Below, piece after piece: positions 19,796 to 29,891 of a stretch of DNA of 64,000 nucleotides (position 1 is its first letter; each line of letters starts with the position of its first letter). The notes below the pieces were generated by a model. That model was not told the DNA's origin, did not search any database, and saw only the letters and a program-made list of their open reading frames with translations. The translations under genes and the position numbers were made by a program. Source of the stretch: Branchiostoma floridae (lineage: Eukaryota; Chordata; Leptocardii; Amphioxiformes; Branchiostomatidae); contig NC_049994.1 in NCBI RefSeq assembly GCF_000003815.2, positions 15,994,489-16,058,488 on the forward strand, written 5' to 3'.

Positions 19796-20273
19796 TACAG
19801 GTCAGACATCGAAGTTAGGGCTGCCCATTGACAAGCATGTTGAAATACACTGAATGAAGGCTTCAAAAAAGTACTAACCCATAGTTCAATCTTTAAAATT
19901 CTTCTCCACCAGAAAGTCACTTGGGTCTAGTTTATAAGCATTCAAAGAAAACAGAGGGTTGTTTGGCTCATTCTCGGAGAAAAGCTCGCTCTATGAAAGA
20001 AACCTCACCTTTGACCCATTTTCCCTCCTGATACAACCAGTAGCACCCTATAACTAAAACCTGTCCTTACACCAGCTGAACTGCTGAACTGAACAAATTT
20101 TGACCCAAACAGGAAAGCTTAGACCCTACCTGTCTCTTCTAACTCAAAAAGTCTTCAGATTGGGCAAAAATTTTCAAGGAAAAGAAGGATTTTCAAGGAT
20201 TTTAAGTCACACCCAAATCGTCTTCCCATTTTTTGCCCTCTACCGCGCAACGCAACTCTGACGTCAGCCCTAC
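19796..20273 (+). repeat. 478-bp exact direct repeat, copy 2
   Basis: Second identical copy. The 902 bp between copies have no coding signal. The copies lack TG...CA ends, so solo-LTR-like structure is not supported. A tandem duplication or an assembly artefact is likelier. Confidence 0.95.
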
Positions 20274-20344
20274 ACAGGCTATGCCTACCGGACACGATAC
20301 ATGATACACAGTACACGGAACTGTACTCACAACAAATCTAGAGT

Positions 20345-20540
20345 GGCCACGCTACTCTCCAAGCAGAGGTTGGGCTGATAACTTATTTTTTTATGTGTTT
20401 TTGTCGAGCCTAAGATTTTGTCAGGTTTTCAAATTGGCTGGGGACAAACAAAAAGCCTAACAAAATACTAAGTCCCGCAAAAACGACTAAAACGATGTCA
20501 AAAACAAGTCGGAGCTAATCTCTGCCTAGGCCTTAAGAGT
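20345..20540. mobile_element. repeat fragment bounded by CTCCAAGCAGAGG words
   Basis: CTCCAAGCAGAGGTTGG on the left and GCTAATCTCTGCCTAGG on the right are inverted. The interior holds inverted AAAACGACTAAAACG-like sequence similar to 15962-16109. It is probably a degraded foldback element. Confidence 0.5.
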
Positions 20541-21175
20541 AGTCCTGCATGTCATCAGCGTTGATCGTAAACTCATCTAATTAAACGTAGAGCGTAATCG
20601 ACGCATTTTGCGAAAAGCGTAATTTGCGACTGAATGTAGAGTTCAGCGAGCCTGACGAAGTTAACGAAATATATACCCACGACCTTTCTTCATTCAGCGT
20701 GGACTTCTACAGTGCATTGTGAGTGACAAAAAGACACGGCGAAGACACAAAAGGCTTCCCTTTGAAGCCTAGGGCGGTTTAATAGCCTGTCGCGAAAGAT
20801 CGGTGGTTTGCCCAGTGTATTTATTTCTTTTGCCAAGAACTCGTGTCATTGTGGACTCTCAGCTACCGAAAAACACTGCCCCTTTCGTCAATTTTATATA
20901 TAGAGTGGCTGTGTGAAATATAAGATTTATCTGTTTGTCTATTTAGATTTATTGGTTAGCTGGCTGCGAAGCATACCAACAAAACTTCCTGGCTAGCCCT
21001 AGGCTGTTGCAAAGGGATTGAAATAATTCAGGCGGAAACATTATGGACTAAATGTGTCACAGAAGTTACAAGAGCGTGTACAGACGGATTCGTTCTTTTG
21101 ATGTCAGAGAGGAGTTACCGAAACGTATTTTGGAGGGGCGGCTGTATGCTACTGGTATAATAGGAAAGTATATCA
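20541..21175. other. no gene recognised
   Basis: Unique-looking sequence without a convincing frame, splice pair or repeat. Confidence 0.4.
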
Positions 21176-22830
21176 AAACTAGAAAGGCCGACATTTGCTT
21201 GAGAGCAAATACAGCATATTTCAGCCATCTCCCTCCCCATGCAACAATAGGCTATTTCAAAATCACCCATTTGAAAAATCACTTTTACTAATGACGGTTT
21301 AACCCAAAAATGAGTCTTACAAAATTCCCCCGTTCAAGAATGGACTCCAGTGCACCCTATGTGAATTTGCACAATAGACCAGTCCAGAAATACTCCCACT
21401 GAAACCTTGGCCTTTTGAATAAGAAACCAAATCCAAAATTGAATTTAGCAAAAAAGGTCCCAGTGCATAAAAAGGTATAATAGACCAGTCTAAAAACACT
21501 TCCACTAAAATTGAATTTTGAATCATCACCCGTTCAAAACTGAATTTGAAAAAATCCCCCTTCCGTGTGCAAAAAATGGACTCTTCCATGTAAAGTAGAG
21601 CAGTCCAAAAATACATCCGCTAAAATAGGACTTTGACATAATCACTGAAGTCCAAAAAATGGATTTAAAAAAAAGCCCCCTCTATGCAAGAATGGACTCT
21701 TCCAGAACACCCATGTAAAATTGCAAATTAGACCAGTCCAAAAATAACCCTACTGAAAGACTTTGACAAACTAGAAGTCACCAAAGTCCAAAATATGAAT
21801 TTTGAAAAATCCCCCCTCCGTGCGAGAATAGACTCTTCCAGCACACATTCTGTAAAATTGCAAAATAGACCTGTCCAAAAATGCATCCACTGAAAGACTT
21901 CACCAGTCCAATGATGAATTTAAAAAAAAAAACGAACCCCTCCGTGTAAGAATGGACTCTTCCAGATAACACCGGGCTCGCTGATTGGCTGCCACCCCCC
22001 CTCTTTAGGATATAGATTCAGGCTAAGTGATTGGTTACCTATCTAATTAGATTAAATAGACATATATGCCAGTAGGTCCAATCTGCAGCTGGGGGTCAAC
22101 GACCTTAAGGTCATTGACCCCTCTGGCTATTGGAAAATGACAAAAAAATCCCCAAATATATCATTTTGACGTAGTCTATGACAAAAATTATACATGTGTC
22201 ATTTGAATAAATATCTAGTGCACCCTTTTACCAAAATTTAGGTCATTTGGTTTTAAAACCAGAGCACAATAGCCAAAAGTGTACTTTTTGGTCATAAAAT
22301 GGCCAAATAATCGCAAAATTGAGCATTTTATTGTACCGTATGCCTCAAGTGTTATTGAATCCATGTGCGCATATGTCTAGGGCACTCCTATACTAAATTT
22401 CAGGTCATCCGGTTCTAAAACCAAGGTACAGGAGCCAAAAGTGTCCTTTTTTGGTATAAAAATGACAAAAAAATCGCAAAAATAAGTATTTGGTTATACT
22501 GTACACCAAAACTGATATTGAATCTATATGGGGGACTTATCAAGGCACATCTGTACCAAATTTCAGCTCATTCGGTTATAATACCAGGGTACAGGGGGCC
22601 CAAATATACAGTTTTGGTCTTAAGATGACCAAAAAACCTTAATAAAATCATTTAAGAGACAGATATGGAAAAAATGAAAAAAACGTCCGAGGGTATTGGC
22701 CCACTCTACCCTTGTGCCAAATTTCAAGTCATTCGGTTGAGGAACAAGGGAGATACTGTGTTCTGAAGATTTGACAGGAGAAAGAAAGAAAGAAAGAACT
22801 AGAAAGGCAACATTTTTGAAAAAATGCAGG
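21176..22830 (+). mobile_element. large non-autonomous repeat, copy A
   Basis: It starts with CTAGAAAGGCCGACATTTGC and ends near a (GAAA)n run followed by CTAGAAAGGC. The same element lies inverted at 56541-57512. Shared interior words include TACCAAATTTCAG(C/G)TCATTCGGTT and AAAATCGCAAAA. This copy is longer because it contains a tandem array at 21305-21990. Confidence 0.7.
21305..21990. repeat. diverged tandem array of about 110-130 bp
   Basis: About six units share AATGGACTCTTCCAG, AAATTGCAAA(A/T)TAGACC and AGTCCAAAAAT words. The units are unequal in length, so the array is old or unstable. Confidence 0.7.
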
Positions 22831-23343
22831 ATGTGGGCGAAGGGAAAAGAAAGGAAAAATCGCAAGAAAAGAAACAACTAGAATGACAACATTTTCGCGA
22901 AAATGCAGCAAGTCTTTCCCGTGGCCTTTTTTGAAGTTTAAGTCAAACTATCTTACACACAATAGTAATTGCCATTAGGTGCCCCGTATTCTCGTTTCAC
23001 CCCTATTCTCGGCCTTTACCTGACGTCACGGGTTGTGCTGTGTAGCAATTATAAAGCTGAAATTCATGATCAGGTTCAGGTCCGGTACCGTACCGTAGCC
23101 TCCATTCCAAATTTGACTTAACGCCGCAGGCGACAGACATCGACGACACAGTATTTGGCTGCCGGTATGGTCCGAGGCGTTGACGAGCCCCCCTCCCCAC
23201 ATGGACCGTCCGACCGTTTAAACGCCGTCTTTTCAGGGCAATTAAAAAATAAATAAAAAGGCGTGTAAACTGAACGATGCTCTGTTTGCAAGATAAAATT
23301 GTTGTAAATATCAAAAAAGAAAAAAAAGGACAACTAAAAGAAA

Positions 23344-23428
23344 GTTGTGCCCGCCCGGAATCGAACCAGGGTTGACCTAGCGAAAAAAGCGCAAATGTAG
23401 CTGGTGCTTTAGCCATTCGGCCAAGCTT
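23344..23428 (-). pseudogene. tRNA-like sequence, probably degenerate or SINE head
   Basis: The minus strand shows TTGGCCGAATGGCTAAAGC (D-arm-like) and CCTGGTTCGATTCCGGG (a good T-arm). The 5' and 3' acceptor strands do not pair and no clean anticodon stem forms, so a functional tRNA is not supported. Confidence 0.4.
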
Positions 23429-23989
23429 GCCGCAACGTTATTGCCGGCATTTTAACAGGTACATCTATACAAATGCAATGCGTAGCTTGAACACGTCCGT
23501 TCACTGTTTAATTTGCAAGATTCCAAGGTCCCATTTTCTGAAGATAATGTTTTTCTGTGCAAATTTATCAATCTTGTTCATTCCGTGGCGGGCAACTTCT
23601 TCCTTGAGCGCCTGTTTGGTTGAATGCATGGCCGATTTACTGCCGCGTCTCAGCTGCTATTATAAAACTGGATGCCGAATGACATTTTGTGTTCTCTGCG
23701 TTGATAGGTCCAGCTCTGACGTACACCCGAGACAGTCTGAATTTAGGCCAATCAAAAAGCTGGGAACGCGGAGTATTTGCTAACAGCTTCCATTTTTCTG
23801 AGTTTTGATTGGCTATTATCAAAATGGATGCCGATTGTGTCCTGCGCGTTGATAGGTTCACCTCTGACGTACAACCGAGAAAGTGCGACTTTAGGCCAAT
23901 CAAAAAGCTTGAAATATGGAGTACATGGAGTCTTCCATTTGTTTCTGATTTCCGGTGAAATACTTGTAAGAAAACTATATGTGTGGCTT

Positions 23990-24056
23990 CGCCCACATAA
24001 AGAAACATTACGAATACAATATATTTCACCATACCTATGGTATGGCTGAAATATAA
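23990..24056. mobile_element. solo end of the large non-autonomous repeat
   Basis: AGAAACATTACGAATACAAT and CCATACCTATGGTATGGCTG match, in inverse, the start of the copy at 56541. Confidence 0.6.
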
Positions 24057-24954
24057 TGACACCAGTGAATACGTATTCCATGTGTATACCAGTATGTACG
24101 TTTTCTTCACCATAAATTTTATTACAAAGTGTCGCAAAAAGTTACTGACAGATAAATAGAAATGATATGGATTGGTAGCACTCGCGCGAGAAAGAATATC
24201 ACCTGAGTAATAGAGGGAACACAACGACGTGTTAAATCTTCTGCTTGAATTTTACTTATGTGCTGCACTTATGTTCACTGCCGCCAGGAGCCGTTTCTTT
24301 TAGACTCCACCATGCATGAAGGAGATCACCTGTCCGTTGCCTAGCAACGGTTACCCCCGCGATGATTGACCCATGACCCCAACATACCTGTGTCGTCTGA
24401 TCGCGCCAGGCAGACAGACCTTTGCCCGTTTTGTGCCATTTTGAAGAATTGTTCGACTTGAAATCGTCGTGTTTTGACAAGTGATAGGTAAAGACTTTGT
24501 TTACGGTGTTTGTAGCCGGACTGTTTGGTCTAGTCTTGTTATTTCAATAAGTCTTATCTTAAGTAAACTTAGCTCCCGGAAGTTGTCGTAAAAAGGGAAA
24601 TCAAAGTAGAATCATGTACTAGTAAGAACTATCGCTGTATTTCAGCGTTTCCATCAAAGAATAAGGCTCATACCAACCTAGCAATACTTAACTAGAACGT
24701 CAAGAAGATATTGAGACTCGTGTCTTGAACAGGTAGAACAGTTGGTATCATCAGCGGACCGAGGCAAGAACAGATTTCCTATGAAAGAGTTAAATCCATC
24801 ATAACTGCTAACTTACATGCGATATGAAAGAGTGCACATAGCACTCAGTACCTAGGTTAGTCAAGCAACCGGATGCATTTAGTAAGTTCAGCACACCCAC
24901 TGTCTTTCGTCAGTGTATGTTACCAAATGCATGATTTTTTTATGATACAATGAA

Positions 24955-25035
24955 AAAGTACAATGAACCTGTGAATACTGTATATAGTGTCTGTCATCGC
25001 TCTCTCGGTAACAAGATTAGCTCCTCAGTGAGCTA
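24955..25035 (+). mobile_element. SINE body fragment
   Basis: GTACAATGAACCTGTGAATAC and a TAGTGTCTGTC word match the tail of the SINE at 13086-13330. It ends about 110 bp before the TRIM start codon. Confidence 0.5.
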
Positions 25036-25143
25036 AACTGGATGGAAATGCCTTTTTTCCGAATCCAAGTTCATGTGCACACGGAAAATAATTAAGGCAT
25101 TCTTCTTGTTGTTCACAGACAAACGTACAGGTGGCTCTTCAAC

Positions 25144-25836
25144 ATGGCGGACCAACCAGACGGGTTTAGAGAGGAAATTAGGGAAGAGTTCCTGACGTGC
25201 AGTATCTGTATGGAGGTGTACACCCGTCCTAAGATGCTCCCGTGTGTCCACACGTTCTGCCAGCGGTGTCTGGAGCGGTTCGCCGCCGGGAAGTCTTCCC
25301 TGGCCTGTCCGACCTGCCGCCGAGAGGTCACGTTGCCAGTTGGCGGTGTGCAAGCTCTCACCGATAACTTCTACATCGCGAGTCTGTGTGCCAAAGTTTC
25401 CAGCCCCTCCCACGAAACTCAGACGACAGGACGGACGACAACCCCGCAGACGACGAACCCCTGTTCGAATCACCCTGGCAACCAGGTTCTATCGTTCTGT
25501 CGAACCTGCCAGGTTGCTACATGTGCCGCATGCGCAGACGACCACCCCGGGCACGATGTAGACGACATTGCGTCGGTTATGTTGGAGAAACGTGGCGAAA
25601 TTGGACAAACTTTAGACAACGCGAAGGGAAGAATCCACAAACTTTACGGTTTCTTAGACGAGCTTGACCAGGCAGACTTACAGGCGGAACGGAATTTCCA
25701 GGAGGCGGAAACTCTGGTGAATCAGACGTGCCAAAGACTGGTGGAGGCGGTCGCTAGGCAACAGGAGGGCGTCATAGCCGACCTGAGAGCGCGGGCCGGG
25801 GCCAGGAGGGCCGAACTGACGCAACGGCGGGAACAG
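25144..25836 (+). CDS. TRIM2/3-like E3 ligase, exon 1 (RING, B-box, coiled coil)
   Basis: The first 231 codons end at CAG before a GTAGGT donor. The RING C3HC4 residues are C19, C22, C34, H36, C39, C42, C55 and C58 (CSIC, CVHTFCQRC, CPTC). The B-box type 2 residues are C107, H110, C119, C122, C127, C130, H134 and H137. A charged helical segment (about 140-231) is the coiled coil used for dimer formation. RING domains of this family pass ubiquitin from an E2 to a bound target. ATG 25144 is chosen because it begins the conserved N-terminus in an AACATGGCGG context and the RING follows at once. The frame runs into stops shortly after the donor, which supports the splice. Confidence 0.93.
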
Positions 25837-26587
25837 GTAGGTGTCCGGTCACGTTGTCGTTGGTGTCATGATGTGGCGCCGTCGTATTGGCGCAACGTTT
25901 AGGGTGTTTGGCCTAGAAACAAGGGGTTCGAATCCACTGACATGCCACCGGGATACCCTTGAAAACGGCACTTAAGACACCTGGTGTAGAAAGTAGTACA
26001 ATGTACCTGACTTCGGTTGGAAAAGTAAATGAGAAAGTTGGGCCCGAAAGGCACGATAAAATCACTTTAATAGGCAATGGAACTTTTACATTTTTCTCAT
26101 CATCATCTGTCGTCCCTTCCGGGCGGGGTAAGGCGTTGCACAATATCTCTCCGGATCCACAGCTCTCGGTCGTTTTTCCCAATGGCATGTCAGAGGATCG
26201 ATCCCAGGACATCATGGTTCTTTTTTTAAATCTATCTGTTTTTGGACAGACGAGGACAATGTGGTACTGCCGCGTTCGAGTTAGTAAATCATTTTAACAG
26301 TGCCACATCCAAAGTACAAACAGAAGGTAAATGTAGTCTTTTACCTCCCCGACCGAAGTCAGGTACCCATTTTTACACCTGGGTGAAGTGAGGAAGGTCG
26401 TGTAAAGTGCCTTTCCCAATGGCACAACGTCGGGGCACGGCGAGAACTCGGGACCTCTAGGTCTAAAGCCCAACACTCTACCAGTAACGCCACACACGAC
26501 ACCACATCTTGGTTCTGTGGGCCGAACGCTTTAACCATCAGGCCACAAGGTGCCACTGATGTTTTTGTTGTTTTACTCTCTTCTCAG
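25837..26587 (+). other. intron of the TRIM gene with a SINE fragment
   Basis: Phase-0 intron with donor GTAGGT and acceptor TTCTCAG. It holds a SINE body at about 26290-26500 (minus strand; GTAAAGTGCCTTTCCCAA on the forward strand). Nothing else was recognised. Confidence 0.75.
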
Positions 26588-27751
26588 GTGCAGACGACAA
26601 TGTCAAACCTTATCGTAGCCTGTCGCCGGGCCGAGGAAGACATGCGCACTACGGATCTCCAGGCCATGTCAACGCGACAACACGACCTCACGGAGATCGT
26701 TACAAGCCACGGGGCGACAGATCTCAACATCTCAGGCGAGGAGGTAGAGTTCCAACCGTGCCTTGACAACGTTTCTATCGGCCAGCTTGGCGTTAAAGAT
26801 GCCAGGGGATCTGAAATGTTAGGGTTACCTCTATCTCCGACTAGAACACAGCAAGCTACGACCCAAGCAAATATAACGGTTGGAGGATTGAAGGGGAGGG
26901 GGGCTGGCCAGTTCGACTTCCCTACCGACGTTGCTGTCACCAACTTTCACATTTTTGTGCTCGACAAGGGGAACAACAGAGTGCAGGTGTTGGACAAGAG
27001 GGGGAGCTTTGTTCGTGCCTTTTACACGGGAAACGAAACCTCCAAACCTCAGGGCATTGCTGTAAACCCAAGCGGGCAGGTGGTCGTCACGGACTTGGGT
27101 GACGGTACTGTGAAGGTGTTCTCGCAAGAAGGCCAGCTTTTGGAATACTTCGGAGAAGGTTTTGCCAAGCCCTGCGGTATCAGCATACACCCTTGGTCCG
27201 GGTTGGTCGCTATTGCGGACATCCAGAAAGAGAGGGTGACTGTACACCGTCCGGATGGGAGCCTAGTGCTGACGCTGCACTCTAAAGGCGAGGGGGTACA
27301 GTCGTTCCGAAAGCCCGCGTATGTTGGCACTATGAACTCTGGTGGGGTGCTTATATCTGACAACGCTACCCAGTCGCTAAAGTTGTTCAGTAAGGACGGA
27401 AAATTCGTGCGGGCCATAGGGAGGACTGCCGAGAGGGTGGACGGGAGCGGACAGCTTCGGTACCCGAGGGGGATCATCGCGGACAACGCCGACAATATCA
27501 TCGTGGCTGACGCCGATAACGGCACCGTAGACGTGTTCGACTGTAACGGCAAGTTTCTCCTCCACACGGCCAACAAGGCGGACGGGTTGAAGCGACCGAC
27601 GGGCCTGGCTCTGCTCGGAGACAAGAGACTTGTGGTGACGGACACCGCGACTCACAGCGTTCTCATCTTAAACATGGCGGATAAGGATATCTTACCACGA
27701 GACGCCGGTAGAACCGTCGACTCACCCAGCAAAGTGTGTAGTGTGATGTGA
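26588..27751 (+). CDS. TRIM2/3-like E3 ligase, exon 2 (NHL propeller, CaaX-like end)
   Basis: It continues in phase 0 from exon 1 (VQTTMSNLIVACRRAEED...) for 387 codons to TGA, making 618 residues in all. The first 95 or so residues finish the coiled coil and linker. From about residue 326 there are about six NHL blades (VGGLKGRGAGQFDFPTDV, then L-D-K-G-N-N-R-V-Q-V and later I-V-A-D-A-D-N). The propeller would select the target. The RING/B-box/coiled-coil/NHL order is that of TRIM2, TRIM3, TRIM32 and TRIM71; no filamin domain is seen, unlike vertebrate TRIM2/3. The last four residues are CSVM, a plausible farnesylation box. Lancelet genomes carry many such TRIM-NHL genes, so no one-to-one symbol is given. 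Confidence 0.93.
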   Translation: MQTTMSNLIVACRRAEEDMRTTDLQAMSTRQHDLTEIVTSHGATDLNISGEEVEFQPCLDNVSIGQLGVKDARGSEMLGLPLSPTRTQQATTQANITVGGLKGRGAGQFDFPTDVAVTNFHIFVLDKGNNRVQVLDKRGSFVRAFYTGNETSKPQGIAVNPSGQVVVTDLGDGTVKVFSQEGQLLEYFGEGFAKPCGISIHPWSGLVAIADIQKERVTVHRPDGSLVLTLHSKGEGVQSFRKPAYVGTMNSGGVLISDNATQSLKLFSKDGKFVRAIGRTAERVDGSGQLRYPRGIIADNADNIIVADADNGTVDVFDCNGKFLLHTANKADGLKRPTGLALLGDKRLVVTDTATHSVLILNMADKDILPRDAGRTVDSPSKVCSVM

Positions 27752-27804
27752 TAGGGTCTAAGTAGATAATTTTTTTTTCTTTTCTTTTGTTTGTTTCTTC
27801 CACT

Positions 27805-28040
27805 TAATGCGATGGTCACATTTCCAAACCGGGGCCCGGCCGGGCAGATTTCGGGAACGAAAAGTATGATAGATATGAAAGATAGCAAACACACAATGTA
27901 ACGTTATATACAGACTGTAAAAAAACTACATGTAGTAGTCAACAAAATGTGCGAATATTCATTGATAAACAGTAAATTTTCATTGCCGCAAACATCCCGG
28001 CCGGGCACCGGTTTGGAAATATAGCCGTAGTATAGCATAC
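27805..28040. mobile_element. MITE with inverted GGTCACATTTCCAAACCGG ends
   Basis: The left arm ATGGTCACATTTCCAAACCG plus GGCCCGGCCGGGCAG pairs with CCCGGCCGGGCACCGGTTTG plus GAAATATAGCC on the right. A related end lies near 12600-12640. It starts about 50 bp after the TRIM stop codon. Confidence 0.7.
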
Positions 28041-29880
28041 CCGAAACTGCTACAATGACATACTTTGTTGTGCCAAATTAAATATACACGTTGTATGACC
28101 TTTCTGTGAATTTCACGAGGAAAAATCTAGCAGCAATGTGATTTCAACAAAACCATTTTAAAGAGATGACATGAACAGTATTGTGCTAAACAGTGAGATG
28201 TGGTTAACCCATAATTCGTTGGAAAATACTTGAAAAGTGGAGCGAAATTATTGACAGAAAAGGGGATTGGGTCATTGCAGACAAATATGAAAATTATCAC
28301 ACTTAACAGGCCAAAGAGTAAATAGGACATGGGCACAAAGACATGCCAAAATGGCATTGTTCACTTTTGGGTCGACTGTTAATCAGTATCATCCTATTGC
28401 ATTTCTTAAAGTCTTTCAGTCAAGATCACATTTATCCTTATGACGTGCATTATGACAAAACATTTCTTCGAATACACGATAAAAAAATTTTAAAAAGTCG
28501 CACAGAAGTTTCAAGTCTTTTATACTTTACTAGAGAAGACATATCTTTATCTTCTACCCTGCTTATAGTTACTTTCCACAGTTGATATTCAAGTCGAATA
28601 CTAAGTAATTAACTTCATAGTCTACCCTGTTTACTGTGATGATACCTCCAGTCCACTAGTGGGGCGACCTCAATGCGATAGTCCTGTGCAATTAACATGA
28701 AAGAGCGATCAACGAATTTTTAACAATTAGAAAGTAATATTTTTGTACTTTGTACATTATCTTGTCTTTTAGTCATACTTTAACAAGTTGCATGGTATTC
28801 AATTATGAAATCAAAGGTTACACACATCCAAGCGAGGTCGCAGGGATGTCACACTGTGGTCACCGTCTAGGGAATGGAGGCCAATTTGACACTATAAATG
28901 GACTAAGGGGGGACTTTCTTCACTATTATATTCTTATTACGTCTTGACACACACATACTTCTATATATATATATAAATTTGAAACTGAAAATTTCACCAT
29001 ATATGACCACGAAATTCCAAAGTGATCCAAAAGATATTTCTACTAAATATTACACAGATTAAATGTCGTGGACCCTTGTTTTGTTTGAAATACTAGTAGG
29101 TCGACTACTGTGCGATTCTAGTACTGTACATACAACTTTTCTTTTGCTTACCTGTCTGTAAACGTTTGAAGGGGTCAAACAAAGTGCCCGGAGAACACTT
29201 GTAAGAAATAGAGAAGGTATTGGATGCAGGGATGGCAAATTTTCACTTTTCTACAAAGTTTCACTTTTTCTGCTCCATTTTCAATTTTGTCGTTAGCTAC
29301 ATATTATAAGCTACCAAAGACTTACATGTCTATCATATGAGGTATATAGACTGCCATTCAATGCTTCCTTCCCCTTCATATACGCACATGAACGATTAAA
29401 CATAACAAGATCAATTAAACTGAAATCAAACTTCTTAGATATACAGCCCTATTCTTACTCTCTACAGACGTTTCTACAACTTGTCTACTGTCTTCTTCAG
29501 TTCAATGTAAACTTGTGATGTGATCATACAGACAAAGATGCGTTCTCCAATTTTACCCTGACAAGCACAGTAGATAGATTGTCGAACATCCATTGAGAAG
29601 AAAAATAGGGTACCTAAAAAAACTATTATGCATTTACTTATTAACCCGATAAAATTATCTACAGATAGAATTGAACTAAAAGTTATCCATACTTCATAAC
29701 CATCAATGATAATGATCTTTGACAAAGACTGTGATGGCTCAATCGAATCAAGGACATGGTGGAACATTGGATTTTTTTTATTGGATGGCCCCACAGTCTA
29801 AACTTTGTTTTACACATCATCTATATTTTACTGGTTTTAATGCCCTTACCATTGTAGCGACAAAATAATTAAGACAACTA
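28041..29880. other. intergenic, no gene recognised
   Basis: AT-rich, stop-dense sequence between the convergent TRIM (+) and GT31 (-) genes. Nothing could be identified. Confidence 0.5.
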
Positions 29881-29891
29881 ATTACATCTAA

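Larger units (their letters stand above)
22985..24240. other. non-coding region with a local duplication and a tRNA-like remnant
   Basis: A segment with CTGACGTACA(C/A)CCGAGA and TTTAGGCCAATCAAAAAGCT occurs twice (about 23655-23790 and 23812-23935). CCAAT-type words (CCAATCA) are frequent, but no gene start is convincing here. Confidence 0.5.

Noticed and set aside
18416..20273. LTR retrotransposon with 478-bp LTRs
   Set aside because: The repeats lack TG...CA ends, no primer-binding site or polypurine tract was seen, and the 902-bp interior has no gag or pol trace.
23344..23428. tRNA gene on the minus strand
   Set aside because: The T-arm and D-arm words are good, but the acceptor strands do not pair and no anticodon stem forms. 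Kept only as a tRNA-like remnant.
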